Origin: an uncultured Treponema sp.
GTDB lineage: Bacteria > Spirochaetota > Spirochaetia > Treponematales > Treponemataceae
DNA length: 42,889 nucleotides
Assembly (NCBI GenBank): GCA_937877515.1
Contig: CALFIX010000051.1
Coordinates: 1 to 42,889 of the forward strand
Reading direction: 5' to 3'
Part shown: positions 17,177 to 25,385 of the stretch, piece by piece
Layout of the letters: the number at the start of each line of letters is the position of its first letter
How positions within the stretch are numbered: position 1 is the stretch's first letter
Program-made: the position numbers and the translations under genes
The notes under the pieces: model-generated
What the model was told of the DNA's origin: nothing
What the model saw: only the letters and a program-made list of their open reading frames with translations
Databases searched by the model: none

Positions 17177-17849
17177 ATTCTGAACTTTCTGTTGTATACA
17201 TTCTGACAAACCAATCCTGCATTCCATTAATGCGTACCTTAAATGCATTTTCTATTCTGGACTTAAACAAAAAGCCTATCTTATAAGAGCTCTGAATTAA
17301 AATGTAAAGCTCCAAAGCCTCTTCTGTGTCATTGGTCATAACATAAATTGTAAACTCACCTTTCTTTATTTCCCGAAACAATGGATTTAAAAGAGGCTTA
17401 CACAGTGTTGCGTTTATGGAACAATTTTTTTCTGATATATAACTTTTAGATGTGCAATATATTTTTCCAAAATTTTTATCTTTTATATATAAATCTCCGG
17501 TTTGTGGTAAATATTCACACTCCTTAAAGATGGGAACATAGCGGTTTTTAGCTTTGTCATAATACCTGACAGCTCCAGCCATTAAAGATAAATTATACAA
17601 AATATCCTTACTTTCCATTCCATTAAGATTTTCTTTGGGGATACGCGTATAATCTTGAAAACAGGTATTTACCTTAAAACCAGAAGAAAGAATTTTTTTC
17701 TGCATGGAAGCATAATCACAGGCAGGAAGCAGAGAATAATCTGCAAAATCAGTTTGTTTTGTAATATGAGTAATAGAAAACGAAAATGCAGGACAAAAAA
17801 GACAAAATAAAAGAATAAAAATATTTTTATATAAGACCTTATTATTCAT
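17175..17849 (-). CDS. Secreted protein of unknown function
   Basis: I do not recognise this 224-residue protein. It begins with a signal peptide (MNNKVLYKNIFILLFCLFC, then a likely cleavage near FSFS). The mature part has several Cys residues (CEYLPQTGD, YCTSKSY, NCSINATLCKPLL) suitable for disulfides, a Gly/Asp-rich middle and an amphipathic C-terminus ending at DWFVRMYTTESSE. It should be periplasmic or surface-associated. The ATG at 17849 is chosen; a GTG two codons earlier is also in frame. Its promoter overlaps, back to back, that of the FAD enzyme gene. Its stop lies inside the rnf terminator's T tract. Confidence 0.75.
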   Translation of the reverse strand: MNNKVLYKNIFILLFCLFCPAFSFSITHITKQTDFADYSLLPACDYASMQKKILSSGFKVNTCFQDYTRIPKENLNGMESKDILYNLSLMAGAVRYYDKAKNRYVPIFKECEYLPQTGDLYIKDKNFGKIYCTSKSYISEKNCSINATLCKPLLNPLFREIKKGEFTIYVMTNDTEEALELYILIQSSYKIGFLFKSRIENAFKVRINGMQDWFVRMYTTESSE

Positions 17850-17859
17850 AAACACATAC

Positions 17860-17909
17860 AGTCTATAATAAAAAAAGAGATTGTTAAAGCCAGAAAAAAA
17901 ATGTAAACT
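17860..17909. promoter_or_regulatory. Divergent promoters sharing a -35 region
   Basis: Plus strand: TTGTTA (17881-17886), 17 bases, TAAACT (17904-17909), six bases to the ATG at 17916, so the FAD enzyme mRNA is predicted to be leaderless. Minus strand: TTAACA (17882-17887), 16 bases, TAGACT (17860-17865), ten bases to the ATG at 17849. The two -35 hexamers overlap by five bases, so the two polymerases should compete. Confidence 0.55.
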
Positions 17910-17915
17910 CTTTTT

Positions 17916-19532
17916 ATGAACATAGATGTAAGCATTACCCTACTTCCAGAACAAGAAAACAATCAAAAAATAATAAGACAAGAAATTTTTAAGGCTCTAA
18001 AGAAAAACAAAGAAATTATTGAAGAAGAAAATATTAAGTGGTCATTAATAAAACGCTCTGTAGATGCACGGCATAACAAAGTAAAAATTATACTTCGCTA
18101 TAATGTTACATCAGGAAAAGACAGCAACTTAAATACAACATTTACTCCCTCCTGGAAGAATGCAGGAGAAGAAAAAAAAGTTATCATAATTGGCTCTGGA
18201 CCTGCCGGACTTTTTGGAGCACTAAAGCTTTTAGAATACGGAATAAAACCCATAATTGTAGAAAGGGGCGAACGGACTCAAGAAAGAAAAAGAAGCATTG
18301 CAAAAATAAGCACTCAAGGAAACGTTTTAGAAGATTCTAATTACTGCTTTGGAGAAGGAGGAGCCGGAACCTTTAGTGACGGAAAGCTTTACACAAGAAG
18401 CAACAAAAGGGGAGACATTCCGCGCATTTTACAGATTTTCTCATACTTTGGAGCCGATAAAAAAATATGCACAGACAGTCACCCTCACATAGGAACAGAC
18501 AAGCTTCCTCAGATAATAAATTCTATTTGTGAGAAAATTTCTTCTCTGGGCGGAGAACTTTATTTTAATTCCAGATGCATAGATTTTATTACCGAAGACA
18601 AGGATAAGACTAAGATAATAAAGGGCATTGTAATAAAAGACACACTAACTGGTAAAGAAAGTTCCTTGAAAGCTGATGCAGTTTTGCTTGCAACAGGGCA
18701 CTCTGCAAACGATATTTATAAACTTATTGCAAAAAAAGCTCCGGAAGCATTGGAAGCAAAAACTTTTGCAGTAGGCGTTAGAGTTGAACACCCGAGAGCC
18801 TTAATAGATTCCATTCAATACCATGGAAAAGAAGAAAACTTAGGTGCGGCAGAATACAGATTTACAACTCAGCAGGATGGACGAGGCGTTTACAGTTTTT
18901 GCATGTGTCCAGGAGGCTTTGTTGTACCCAGCAGCACAGAACCTGATTCTCTATTAGTAAACGGAATGAGCAGTGCCAGAAGAAACAGTAAGTGGAGCAA
19001 TGCTGCAGTTGTAGTAGAAATCAGACCAGAAGATATTCCTGAAGAATTTGTAAATAAGGCAATAGAGCTTGGCTCTAAAGACTTAGCAGGCCTTTTATGG
19101 AGAACGTGGCTGGAAAAGGAAACCTTCATTCACGGAGAAGGTCAAAAAGCACCGTCTCAAATAATTACAGATTTTATAAACAAAAAAGAAAGTTCCTCTC
19201 TTCCTGCGACAAGCTATGCACCAGGAATAGTACCCAGCAGGCTTGATGAATGGCTTCCTTTACAAATCTCAAATCGCCTTTCAAAATGCTTTAAAGATGT
19301 AGACAAAAAGATGAAAGGTTACGTCTGTGACAGAGCTGTTTTAATTGCAACGGAAACACGCACAAGTACACCAGTAAGAATTCTTAGAAATAAAGAAAGC
19401 GGAGAATGTACTTTTCTAAGAAGACTGTACCCGGCTGGCGAAGGCAGCGGTTATGCAGGAGGAATTGTAAGCAGTGCCATGGACGGCGAAAACCAATGTG
19501 AAAAAATAGCAAGACTTCTTACTTCTCAATAA
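17916..19532 (+). CDS. FAD-dependent dehydrogenase-like protein (COG2509 type)
   Basis: The 538-residue protein has a ~85-residue N-terminal region with a ferredoxin-like alternation of strands and helices, then an FAD-binding Rossmann fold starting at VIIIGSGPAGLFGALKL and followed by ERGERTQERKR. The family hallmark GEGGAGTFSDGKLYTR comes at about residue 145, and the C-terminus carries TRTSTPVRI and YPAGEGSGYAGGIVSSA. This matches the widespread uncharacterised FAD-dependent dehydrogenases; substrate and partner are unknown. No Shine-Dalgarno sequence is visible; the promoter predicts a leaderless transcript. Its 3' end overlaps the convergent ATPase gene by 14 bases. Confidence 0.88.
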   Translation: MNIDVSITLLPEQENNQKIIRQEIFKALKKNKEIIEEENIKWSLIKRSVDARHNKVKIILRYNVTSGKDSNLNTTFTPSWKNAGEEKKVIIIGSGPAGLFGALKLLEYGIKPIIVERGERTQERKRSIAKISTQGNVLEDSNYCFGEGGAGTFSDGKLYTRSNKRGDIPRILQIFSYFGADKKICTDSHPHIGTDKLPQIINSICEKISSLGGELYFNSRCIDFITEDKDKTKIIKGIVIKDTLTGKESSLKADAVLLATGHSANDIYKLIAKKAPEALEAKTFAVGVRVEHPRALIDSIQYHGKEENLGAAEYRFTTQQDGRGVYSFCMCPGGFVVPSSTEPDSLLVNGMSSARRNSKWSNAAVVVEIRPEDIPEEFVNKAIELGSKDLAGLLWRTWLEKETFIHGEGQKAPSQIITDFINKKESSSLPATSYAPGIVPSRLDEWLPLQISNRLSKCFKDVDKKMKGYVCDRAVLIATETRTSTPVRILRNKESGECTFLRRLYPAGEGSGYAGGIVSSAMDGENQCEKIARLLTSQ

Positions 19533-20247
19533 CAGCACTCAAAAATTGCTTTAAGCGGTCACTTTTTGGATTAGAAAAAATTTCTTCTGGAGTACCACTT
19601 TCTGCAATAACGCCGCCATCCATAAAAAGAACTCTAGTTGCAACTTCGCGGGCAAAACCCATTTCGTGAGTTACGACAACCATTGTCATACCGTCATTTG
19701 CAAGCTCTTTCATAAGATTTAATACTTCTCCAACCATCTCCGGATCCAGGGCACTGGTTGGTTCATCAAACAAGATCACTTCAGGATTCATGGCAAGAGC
19801 CCTGACAATTGCTATACGCTGCTTTTGGCCGCCACTTAACTGAGACGGATAAGAATAAGCCTTATCAGAAAGCCCTATGCGGCTTAAAAGCTGCATGGCA
19901 TTTTTTTCTGCCTCTTCTTTAGACATAAGCTTTAAGGTAACAGGAGCAAGTGTTATATTCTTTAAAACTGTAAGATGCGGAAAAAGATTAAAGTGCTGGA
20001 ACACCATGCACATCTTAGAACGAACTTTATTTATATCTGTTTTTTTATCTGTTATATCAATTCCATTTACAAGAATATGACCTTCATCAGGAATCTCCAA
20101 AAGATTAAGACACCTTAAAAATGTGCTTTTACCGGCTCCTGAAGGACCAATAATTACTATTTTTTCGCCCTTCTCTATTTTTTCATCTATGCCGTTAAGA
20201 ATTTTTAGATCTGAAAAACTTTTCTTTAAACCTTTAACTTCTATCAC
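19519..20247 (-). CDS. Polar amino acid ABC transporter ATP-binding protein
   Basis: This 242-residue protein is a complete ABC ATPase of the GlnQ/ArtP type: Walker A GPSGAGKST, Q-loop in CMVFQHFNLFPHLTVL, signature LSGGQKQR, Walker B VILFDEPTSALD and the H-loop in VVVTHEMGFA. I place the start at the GTG at 20247, with AAAGGA about ten bases upstream; a TTG at 20268 would add seven residues unlike the family. It overlaps the permease gene by 14 bases. It powers uptake with the permease and binding protein just upstream. Confidence 0.93.
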   Translation of the reverse strand: MIEVKGLKKSFSDLKILNGIDEKIEKGEKIVIIGPSGAGKSTFLRCLNLLEIPDEGHILVNGIDITDKKTDINKVRSKMCMVFQHFNLFPHLTVLKNITLAPVTLKLMSKEEAEKNAMQLLSRIGLSDKAYSYPSQLSGGQKQRIAIVRALAMNPEVILFDEPTSALDPEMVGEVLNLMKELANDGMTMVVVTHEMGFAREVATRVLFMDGGVIAESGTPEEIFSNPKSDRLKQFLSAVIEK

Positions 20248-20905
20248 TTTTTGCCATCCTTTTTTCAAATAAACTAAATATTTTTGTTAACCCTACAGTA
20301 AGCAAAAGATATATAGCGGCACACGAAAGAAGTGGAATCCATGCGTTATATGTTGAATTTCTTATGTTATCGCAAGCCTTTTGTAAATCTACAACAGCAA
20401 TAAAACTTGCGACAGAGGTTTCCTTAATAAGTGTTATAAACTCGCTTGTAAAAGTTGGAAGAATTGTTCTAAAAGCTTGAGGAAGAACAATCTTAAAAAG
20501 TGTCTGGCTTCGGCTTAAACCTAAGGAGCGGCCAGCTTCTGTTTGTCCTTTATCAACACCTTGAATACCGGCTCTAAAAATTTCTGTACAATAGGCACCT
20601 GAGTTTATTCCAAAAGAAATAATTGCAACTAAAACAGTATTATTCATTCCTAATGGAGAAAAAATTACAAAGTAACATATCATAAGCTGGGTTGCCATTG
20701 GTATTCCACGTATAATTGTCGTGTAAACATTAGAAAGGGCATTTAAAAATTTATTACGTGAAATCTTAAACAGAGCAAATGCGCAGCCTAAAACGCTACC
20801 TATAAGAACAGCACAAAGAGCTATAAGCAATGTAGTACCTAAGCCCTTAAAAACAACAGTCCATCTGCCCTGTGCAATCATTGTGTCATAAAATGACTGC
20901 CACAT
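20234..20905 (-). CDS. Polar amino acid ABC transporter permease
   Basis: The 223-residue inner membrane protein has about five helices and the EAA loop motif EAGRSLGLSRSQTLFKIVLP (about 129-148) that docks on the ATPase. It belongs to the HisM/GlnP family. The start is the ATG at 20905, five bases after GGAGG. It likely works as a homodimer because no second permease is adjacent. It sits between the ATPase gene (overlapping) and the binding protein gene (101 bases upstream, with a stem-loop between). Confidence 0.92.
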   Translation of the reverse strand: MWQSFYDTMIAQGRWTVVFKGLGTTLLIALCAVLIGSVLGCAFALFKISRNKFLNALSNVYTTIIRGIPMATQLMICYFVIFSPLGMNNTVLVAIISFGINSGAYCTEIFRAGIQGVDKGQTEAGRSLGLSRSQTLFKIVLPQAFRTILPTFTSEFITLIKETSVASFIAVVDLQKACDNIRNSTYNAWIPLLSCAAIYLLLTVGLTKIFSLFEKRMAKSDRS

Positions 20906-20924
20906 GGTAACCTCCAAAATATAT

Positions 20925-20977
20925 AGCCACCTGCAAAAGTTTATGGCACTTAAATTGTCAAGCTTTTGAAAGTGGCT
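20925..20977 (-). other. Intercistronic stem-loop between binding protein and permease
   Basis: AGCCAC plus CAAAAG (20925-20930, 20934-20939) pair with CTTTTG plus GTGGCT (20963-20968, 20972-20977) across a symmetrical 3x3 internal loop. There is no T run, so it is more likely a mRNA-protecting or processing structure that raises binding-protein levels over permease levels than a terminator. Confidence 0.6.
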
Positions 20978-21006
20978 TATTAAAAGTAAAATCTATTTAT
21001 AAAACT

Positions 21007-21786
21007 TTACTTACGTACAATCACAACTTGTTTAGATGTATAATATGGCTCTGAGAAATCTACATTTTTGCGGCGTTCATCTGTTGCAGTCATTCCGGAA
21101 GCAATAAAATCTATGGCACCAGACTGTAAGGCTGCAATTAAACCGTCAAAGCTCATATCAACAACTTCCAGCTTCTTATTATAATCACGAGCAATCATCT
21201 GACTTAAAGTAATGTCAAAGCCCACAACCTTAGAACCTAATGTGTATTCAAAAGGCGGGAAAGCAGCATTTGTACCCATGCGAATTACATCTGTTGAACC
21301 AGAAGTAATATCCTGAGGAAGTTCTATTTCGCCTTCTACCGGCATAAAAGTATTTACAAGATTTTCGTAAACACCATTATTCTTCATGTTTTTTATTGTG
21401 CCATTGATTGCAGAAAGAAGTTCAGCCTCTCCCTTACGAACAGCAATAGCATATTCTTCTGTTGCAAATTCTGCATCAACAATCTTAAGCTGAGGATTAC
21501 GCTTAACAATTTCTTTGGCAGGAAGTTCATCCAGAACTACAGCATCTACAGCTCCGTTTTTGAGAGCAAGAGAAGCATCAATACCAGTTTTAAAAGATTT
21601 TAAAGTAGCTCCTTCAACTTCTTCCTGAATAAAAAGCTCTCCTGTCGTTCCTGCCTGACAGCCTAAAGTTTTACCAGAAAGATCCTGAACACCATTAATT
21701 ACAACCTGTGTTTTTTTTGCACAAGAACTAAAACCAAAAGCAACCAATGCACTAAGTGCCATTACAATAAGATTTGTCTTTTTCAT
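21007..21786 (-). CDS. Amino acid-binding lipoprotein with halves in permuted order
   Basis: This 259-residue lipoprotein (signal peptide, lipobox FSSC, lipidated Cys22) is an SBP_bac_3-type amino acid binding protein, but the two sequence halves are swapped. Residues 31-148 match the usual C-terminal half (VQDLSGKTLGCQAGTTGE through DAVVLDELPA and NNGVYENLVNTF). Residues 168-259 match the usual N-terminal half (IRMGTNAAFPPFEY, VGFDITLSQMIA, GMTATDERRKNVDFSEPYY). A ~19-residue linker joins the old C- and N-termini. Both ligand motifs survive: Arg238 in TATDER (for the carboxylate) and Asp86 (for the amino group). AGGAGA precedes the ATG. Its permease and ATPase genes follow, so it is expected to be functional. 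Confidence 0.9.
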   Translation of the reverse strand: MKKTNLIVMALSALVAFGFSSCAKKTQVVINGVQDLSGKTLGCQAGTTGELFIQEEVEGATLKSFKTGIDASLALKNGAVDAVVLDELPAKEIVKRNPQLKIVDAEFATEEYAIAVRKGEAELLSAINGTIKNMKNNGVYENLVNTFMPVEGEIELPQDITSGSTDVIRMGTNAAFPPFEYTLGSKVVGFDITLSQMIARDYNKKLEVVDMSFDGLIAALQSGAIDFIASGMTATDERRKNVDFSEPYYTSKQVVIVRK

Positions 21787-21809
21787 TTAGCATTCTCCTA
21801 TGGCTCTAC

Positions 21810-21838
21810 ATGATACGGTTTATTGCAAATTTGGTCAA
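21810..21838 (-). promoter_or_regulatory. Promoter of the amino acid ABC operon
   Basis: On the minus strand: TTGACC (21833-21838), 17 bases, TATCAT (21810-21815). The -35 overlaps the last codons of the upstream transporter gene. Confidence 0.65.
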
Positions 21839-22761
21839 CTTTGTTTTTTTAGTAATGAAGGAAACACTTCTGTAAGAACGATAGCACCAAAAATTAAAGA
21901 GCATCCTAAATACATTCTTAAGCCTAGAGCTTCATGCAAGAAAAGCGCACTAAACAAAACTCCAAACACGCTTTCCAGCGACATAAATAACGAACCTAAA
22001 GCAGAAGGAACATATTTTAATGCTACATTTTGCAATAAGTAAGCCAGCATTGTACTAAACAATCCCAAATACAACAAAGAAGCCATTACTCTAAAATTCT
22101 TAAACGCTTCTAAAGGGAAAGCTCCGTCATAAAAAGGAGAAACACACCAGGCACAGAAGTCTGTAAAGGCAAACTGCAGAATTGTCAGAAGAATGGGGTC
22201 TTCCTTCTGAGAATAGTGTGAGATGCAAATTATGTGTATGCCGTAAAAAAGACCGGAAATTAAAGTAAACAAATCGCCGGCGTTCATATAATACCATGGC
22301 TTTTCTGAACTAAAAGATGCAGATTCCCCTCCTAAAGACAAAAAGGCAATTCCCGCCATACACATGATTGCAGCAAGGAAAACGAACCATTCAGGTCTTT
22401 TTTTATAAAGAGGCCAGGAAATTAAGGGCACTAAAATTACATAAGTTGTAGTTAAAAAAGCATTTTTTCCTGCAGTTGTATATTTACAGCCTACTGTTTG
22501 AAAGAAATATGCAAAAAAAATCAGAATGCCTAAAACAGCACCATGAGCCAGATATTTTAAATTAAAATTTTTAAAATGCTTAATGAATGCTAAAGACAAA
22601 ACTATAACGGCAATTGTAAATCTAAACGCAATCATCCACACAGGACCAATATACGAAAGACTGTCTTTTACAACAACAAAAGCAAAGCCCCATATTGCGG
22701 CTGTTAAAATAAGTCCAAGAGAAGAAAGTATTGTTTTATTTTTATTAAATGCAAAATTCAT
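21835..22761 (-). CDS. EamA/DMT-family transporter
   Basis: The 308-residue inner membrane protein has ten predicted helices in two homologous five-helix EamA halves. Marks are AAIWGFAFVVVKDSL in the first helix and YVPSALGSLFMSLESVFGVLFSALFLHE in the second half. DMT proteins of this type usually export amino acids or other metabolites; the substrate is not readable. No Shine-Dalgarno sequence precedes the ATG, and a terminator-like hairpin ends nine bases upstream, so how it is expressed is unclear. Confidence 0.9.
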   Translation of the reverse strand: MNFAFNKNKTILSSLGLILTAAIWGFAFVVVKDSLSYIGPVWMIAFRFTIAVIVLSLAFIKHFKNFNLKYLAHGAVLGILIFFAYFFQTVGCKYTTAGKNAFLTTTYVILVPLISWPLYKKRPEWFVFLAAIMCMAGIAFLSLGGESASFSSEKPWYYMNAGDLFTLISGLFYGIHIICISHYSQKEDPILLTILQFAFTDFCAWCVSPFYDGAFPLEAFKNFRVMASLLYLGLFSTMLAYLLQNVALKYVPSALGSLFMSLESVFGVLFSALFLHEALGLRMYLGCSLIFGAIVLTEVFPSLLKKQS

Positions 22762-22769
22762 TTTAAGCC

Positions 22770-22803
22770 AAAAAAAACGCCTAAGGTTATATTACCTCAG
22801 GCG
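22770..22803 (-). terminator. Terminator-like hairpin just before the DMT gene
   Basis: On the minus strand, CGCCTGAGGT (22794-22803) pairs with ACCTTAGGCG (22778-22787) with one wobble, followed by eight U residues (22770-22777). It lies after glgP and ends nine bases before the DMT start codon. It either ends the glycogen operon or acts as an attenuator for the DMT gene. Confidence 0.8.
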
Positions 22804-22819
22804 GTCGTGTCAATAACTA

Positions 22820-22936
22820 AAGTGCCATATATCTCGTACACACAGCCGCAGCAGGTGCGTACGACTGTGCTAGACATATTACACCGCAAGTTTCTATGTT
22901 ATTTTATAGAAACCTTGTTCAAGTGCCATATATCTC
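22820..22936. repeat. Direct repeat duplicating the 3' end of glgP
   Basis: The 16-mer AAGTGCCATATATCTC occurs at 22820-22835 and again at 22921-22936, and similarity extends to 21 bases with one mismatch. The second copy codes for the RDIWHL end of GlgP. The first lies downstream of the glgP stop and could be read on the same strand as VRDIWHF followed by a stop. It looks like a scar of a partial 3' duplication. Confidence 0.6.
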
Positions 22937-25346
22937 TTACATAATCCTCAATTGTGCGGTCACTGGAGAATTTTCCGGAATTAGCAATATTAAGCAGTGT
23001 CTTCTTTGCCCAGCCCTTCTTATCTGCATAAGCTTCAGCAATTTTTTCCTGTGCCTGAACATAGCTATCGAAGTCTGCAAGAACAAAGAATACATCCGGT
23101 CTCTGACCTTCTACGCCATAGACTAAAGAATCATGTATTTCTTTAAAGAGTAATCCTGTCTTATCAAGAGTACCGTCAACAAGCTGATTTACAATCTTAG
23201 AAAGAGCAGGGCTTCTGTCTAAGTACTTCTGAGGATTATAGCTGTGCTCTTTATTTATCTTAATAATCTCATCTGCTGTAAGACCAAAGATAACAGCATT
23301 TTCTTCACCGGCACTCTCTACAATTTCTATGTTAGCACCATCAAGAGTACCTAATGTTAAAGCACCGTTCATCATAAACTTCATGTTAGAAGTACCAGAA
23401 GCTTCATAACCTGCTGTAGAAATCTGTTCAGAAACATCGCTTGCAGGAATAATTTTTTCTGCAACAGAAACGCGATAGTTTTCTACGAATACAACGCGAA
23501 GCTTACCACCAATGCGTCTGTCATTATTAACAAGATCTGCAACAGTGTTTATAAGCTTAATAATCTGTTTTGCACGGCGGTAACCACTAGCAGCCTTTGC
23601 ACCAAAAATAAATGTTCTAGCTGGAGGGTTAAAGCTAGGATCTTCTATGATGCGGTTATAAAGATACATAACATGGAAGATGTTTAAAAGCTGTCTCTTA
23701 TACTCGTGAAGTCTCTTTACCTGAGTATCAAAAATACTTTCTGGGTCTAAGAATTCATTCTGAGTATGCTTTAAGTAGTCAGCAAGTTTTTCTTTGTTAT
23801 GAAGTTTTATCTTCATAAGTTCATTTAAACTTTCATCATCATCAGCATATTTTTCCAAGCCCTTAAGAAGATTTAAGTCTGTTTCCCATCCATGTCCAAT
23901 GCGCTTTGTGATAAATTCTGCAAGTTCTGGGTTAGATAAGAGAAGCCAGCGACGCTGTGTAACACCGTTTGTCTTGTTGTTAAATTTCTGAGGATAGATT
24001 GTGTTCCAGTCTTTAAGTTCCTGTTCTTTAAGAAGCTTTGTATGAAGCTCTGCAACACCGTTTACACTGAAGCCTGCATGAATTGCAAGCCATGCCATGT
24101 AAACTTTTCCGTCATGAATGATTGCCATGTGATTCTGCTTGTCGTAATCATTAGGAAATTTCTGACGAAGTTCAATTACGAAGCGACGGTTAATTTCTTC
24201 GATAATCTGATAAATACGAGGAAGTAGTCTCTGGAAAATATCAATAGGCCACTTTTCAAGAGCTTCTGCCAGGATAGTGTGGTTTGTGTATGCAAATGTT
24301 TTCTGAACAACATTCCATGCGTCATTCCAGCCAACATTGTATTCGTCAAGCAAAATGCGCATCATTTCTGGAATTGCAACTACCGGGTGAGTATCATTAA
24401 GCTGAATTACATGATAATTAGGGAACTTAGAAAAATCTGTTCCAACTGTATTTACAAAGTGGTGGATTAAATCCTGTAAAGAGGCAGAAGTAAAGAAGTA
24501 CTGCTGGCGCAAGCGGAGTTCTTTTCCCATTGGACCATTGTCGTTTGGATAAAGAACACGGCTAATATTTTCTGCATCATTCTGTTTTTCTACAGCACGA
24601 TGATACTGCATGTCATTGAACAGCTGTAGATTAAAACCTTCCGGGCTAGAAGCTGACCAGAGGCGCAAAGTATTTACAGTGTTGTTTCCGAAGCCTACAA
24701 TCGGCATATCATAAGGAGTTGCAATAACTTCTTCTGCATTTTCCAGATAAAAACGGTCCTGTCCGTCTGGAGTTTTTCCGTATTTAATTTCTCCACCAAA
24801 CTTAACGCTTACGGCAAGGTCACTGCGCTTTACTTCCCAAGGGTCACGGTGCTTAAGCCAGACGTCAGGGTATTCAACCTGATTGCCGTCTTCAATGTGC
24901 TGCTCAAACATACCGTATTCATAACGAATACCATAACCGTGTCCAGGATATTCAAGAGTTGCAATACTGTCCAGGAAGCACGCTGCCAAGCGTCCAAGAC
25001 CGCCATTGCCAAGACCTGCATCCGGCTCTTCATCTTCAATCATGTCGTAGTTGATGTTCATTTCTTTTAAAACATCTTTTACCTGATCCATGATTCCTGC
25101 ATTTATAAGGTTATTACTTAGAGCACGTCCCATAAGGAATTCTGCACTAAGATAGTAAAGCTGTTTAGTTGGTTTTGCGTCATATGCACGGCGTGTTTCC
25201 ATCCAGTTAGGCATAATAATTTCAAGGGCACTCGCGCTTACTGCATCAAACAAGTCATGCTTATTTGCCTGAGTAATGTCCTTACCATACTGGCGGCGCA
25301 AGCGAGCAGTAAGATTTTCCTTGAACTGTTCTGCATCAAAAGTCAT
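22899..25346 (-). CDS. glgP: Glycogen/maltodextrin phosphorylase
   Basis: The 815-residue enzyme releases glucose-1-phosphate from alpha-1,4-glucan ends. It shows the GT35 landmarks: AEFLMGRALSNNLIN near residue 68, EEPDAGLGNGGLGRLAACFLD, QLNDTHPVVAIPE, and the pyridoxal-phosphate site EASGTSNMKFMMNGALTLG with its lysine. AGGAGGA lies eight bases before the ATG. The debranching enzyme gene lies 38 bases upstream in the same direction, so the two form a glycogen breakdown operon. Length is normal for the family. Confidence 0.96.
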   Translation of the reverse strand: MTFDAEQFKENLTARLRRQYGKDITQANKHDLFDAVSASALEIIMPNWMETRRAYDAKPTKQLYYLSAEFLMGRALSNNLINAGIMDQVKDVLKEMNINYDMIEDEEPDAGLGNGGLGRLAACFLDSIATLEYPGHGYGIRYEYGMFEQHIEDGNQVEYPDVWLKHRDPWEVKRSDLAVSVKFGGEIKYGKTPDGQDRFYLENAEEVIATPYDMPIVGFGNNTVNTLRLWSASSPEGFNLQLFNDMQYHRAVEKQNDAENISRVLYPNDNGPMGKELRLRQQYFFTSASLQDLIHHFVNTVGTDFSKFPNYHVIQLNDTHPVVAIPEMMRILLDEYNVGWNDAWNVVQKTFAYTNHTILAEALEKWPIDIFQRLLPRIYQIIEEINRRFVIELRQKFPNDYDKQNHMAIIHDGKVYMAWLAIHAGFSVNGVAELHTKLLKEQELKDWNTIYPQKFNNKTNGVTQRRWLLLSNPELAEFITKRIGHGWETDLNLLKGLEKYADDDESLNELMKIKLHNKEKLADYLKHTQNEFLDPESIFDTQVKRLHEYKRQLLNIFHVMYLYNRIIEDPSFNPPARTFIFGAKAASGYRRAKQIIKLINTVADLVNNDRRIGGKLRVVFVENYRVSVAEKIIPASDVSEQISTAGYEASGTSNMKFMMNGALTLGTLDGANIEIVESAGEENAVIFGLTADEIIKINKEHSYNPQKYLDRSPALSKIVNQLVDGTLDKTGLLFKEIHDSLVYGVEGQRPDVFFVLADFDSYVQAQEKIAEAYADKKGWAKKTLLNIANSGKFSSDRTIEDYVRDIWHLNKVSIK

Positions 25347-25365
25347 TTTAGTCCTCCTAAGACTT

Positions 25366-25385
25366 GTGACAGCCTATACTGTCAC
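25366..25385 (-). other. Small stem-loop between glgX and glgP
   Basis: GTGACAG (25366-25372) and CTGTCAC (25379-25385) form a perfect 7-bp stem around a six-base loop at the glgX stop codon. There is no T run, so it is unlikely to end transcription. Confidence 0.45.

Noticed and set aside
21007..21786. Considered that the swapped order is a frameshift or two separate gene fragments.
   Set aside because: The frame is continuous from signal peptide to stop, both halves are intact, and the linker is in frame; no internal start signal is seen before the second half.
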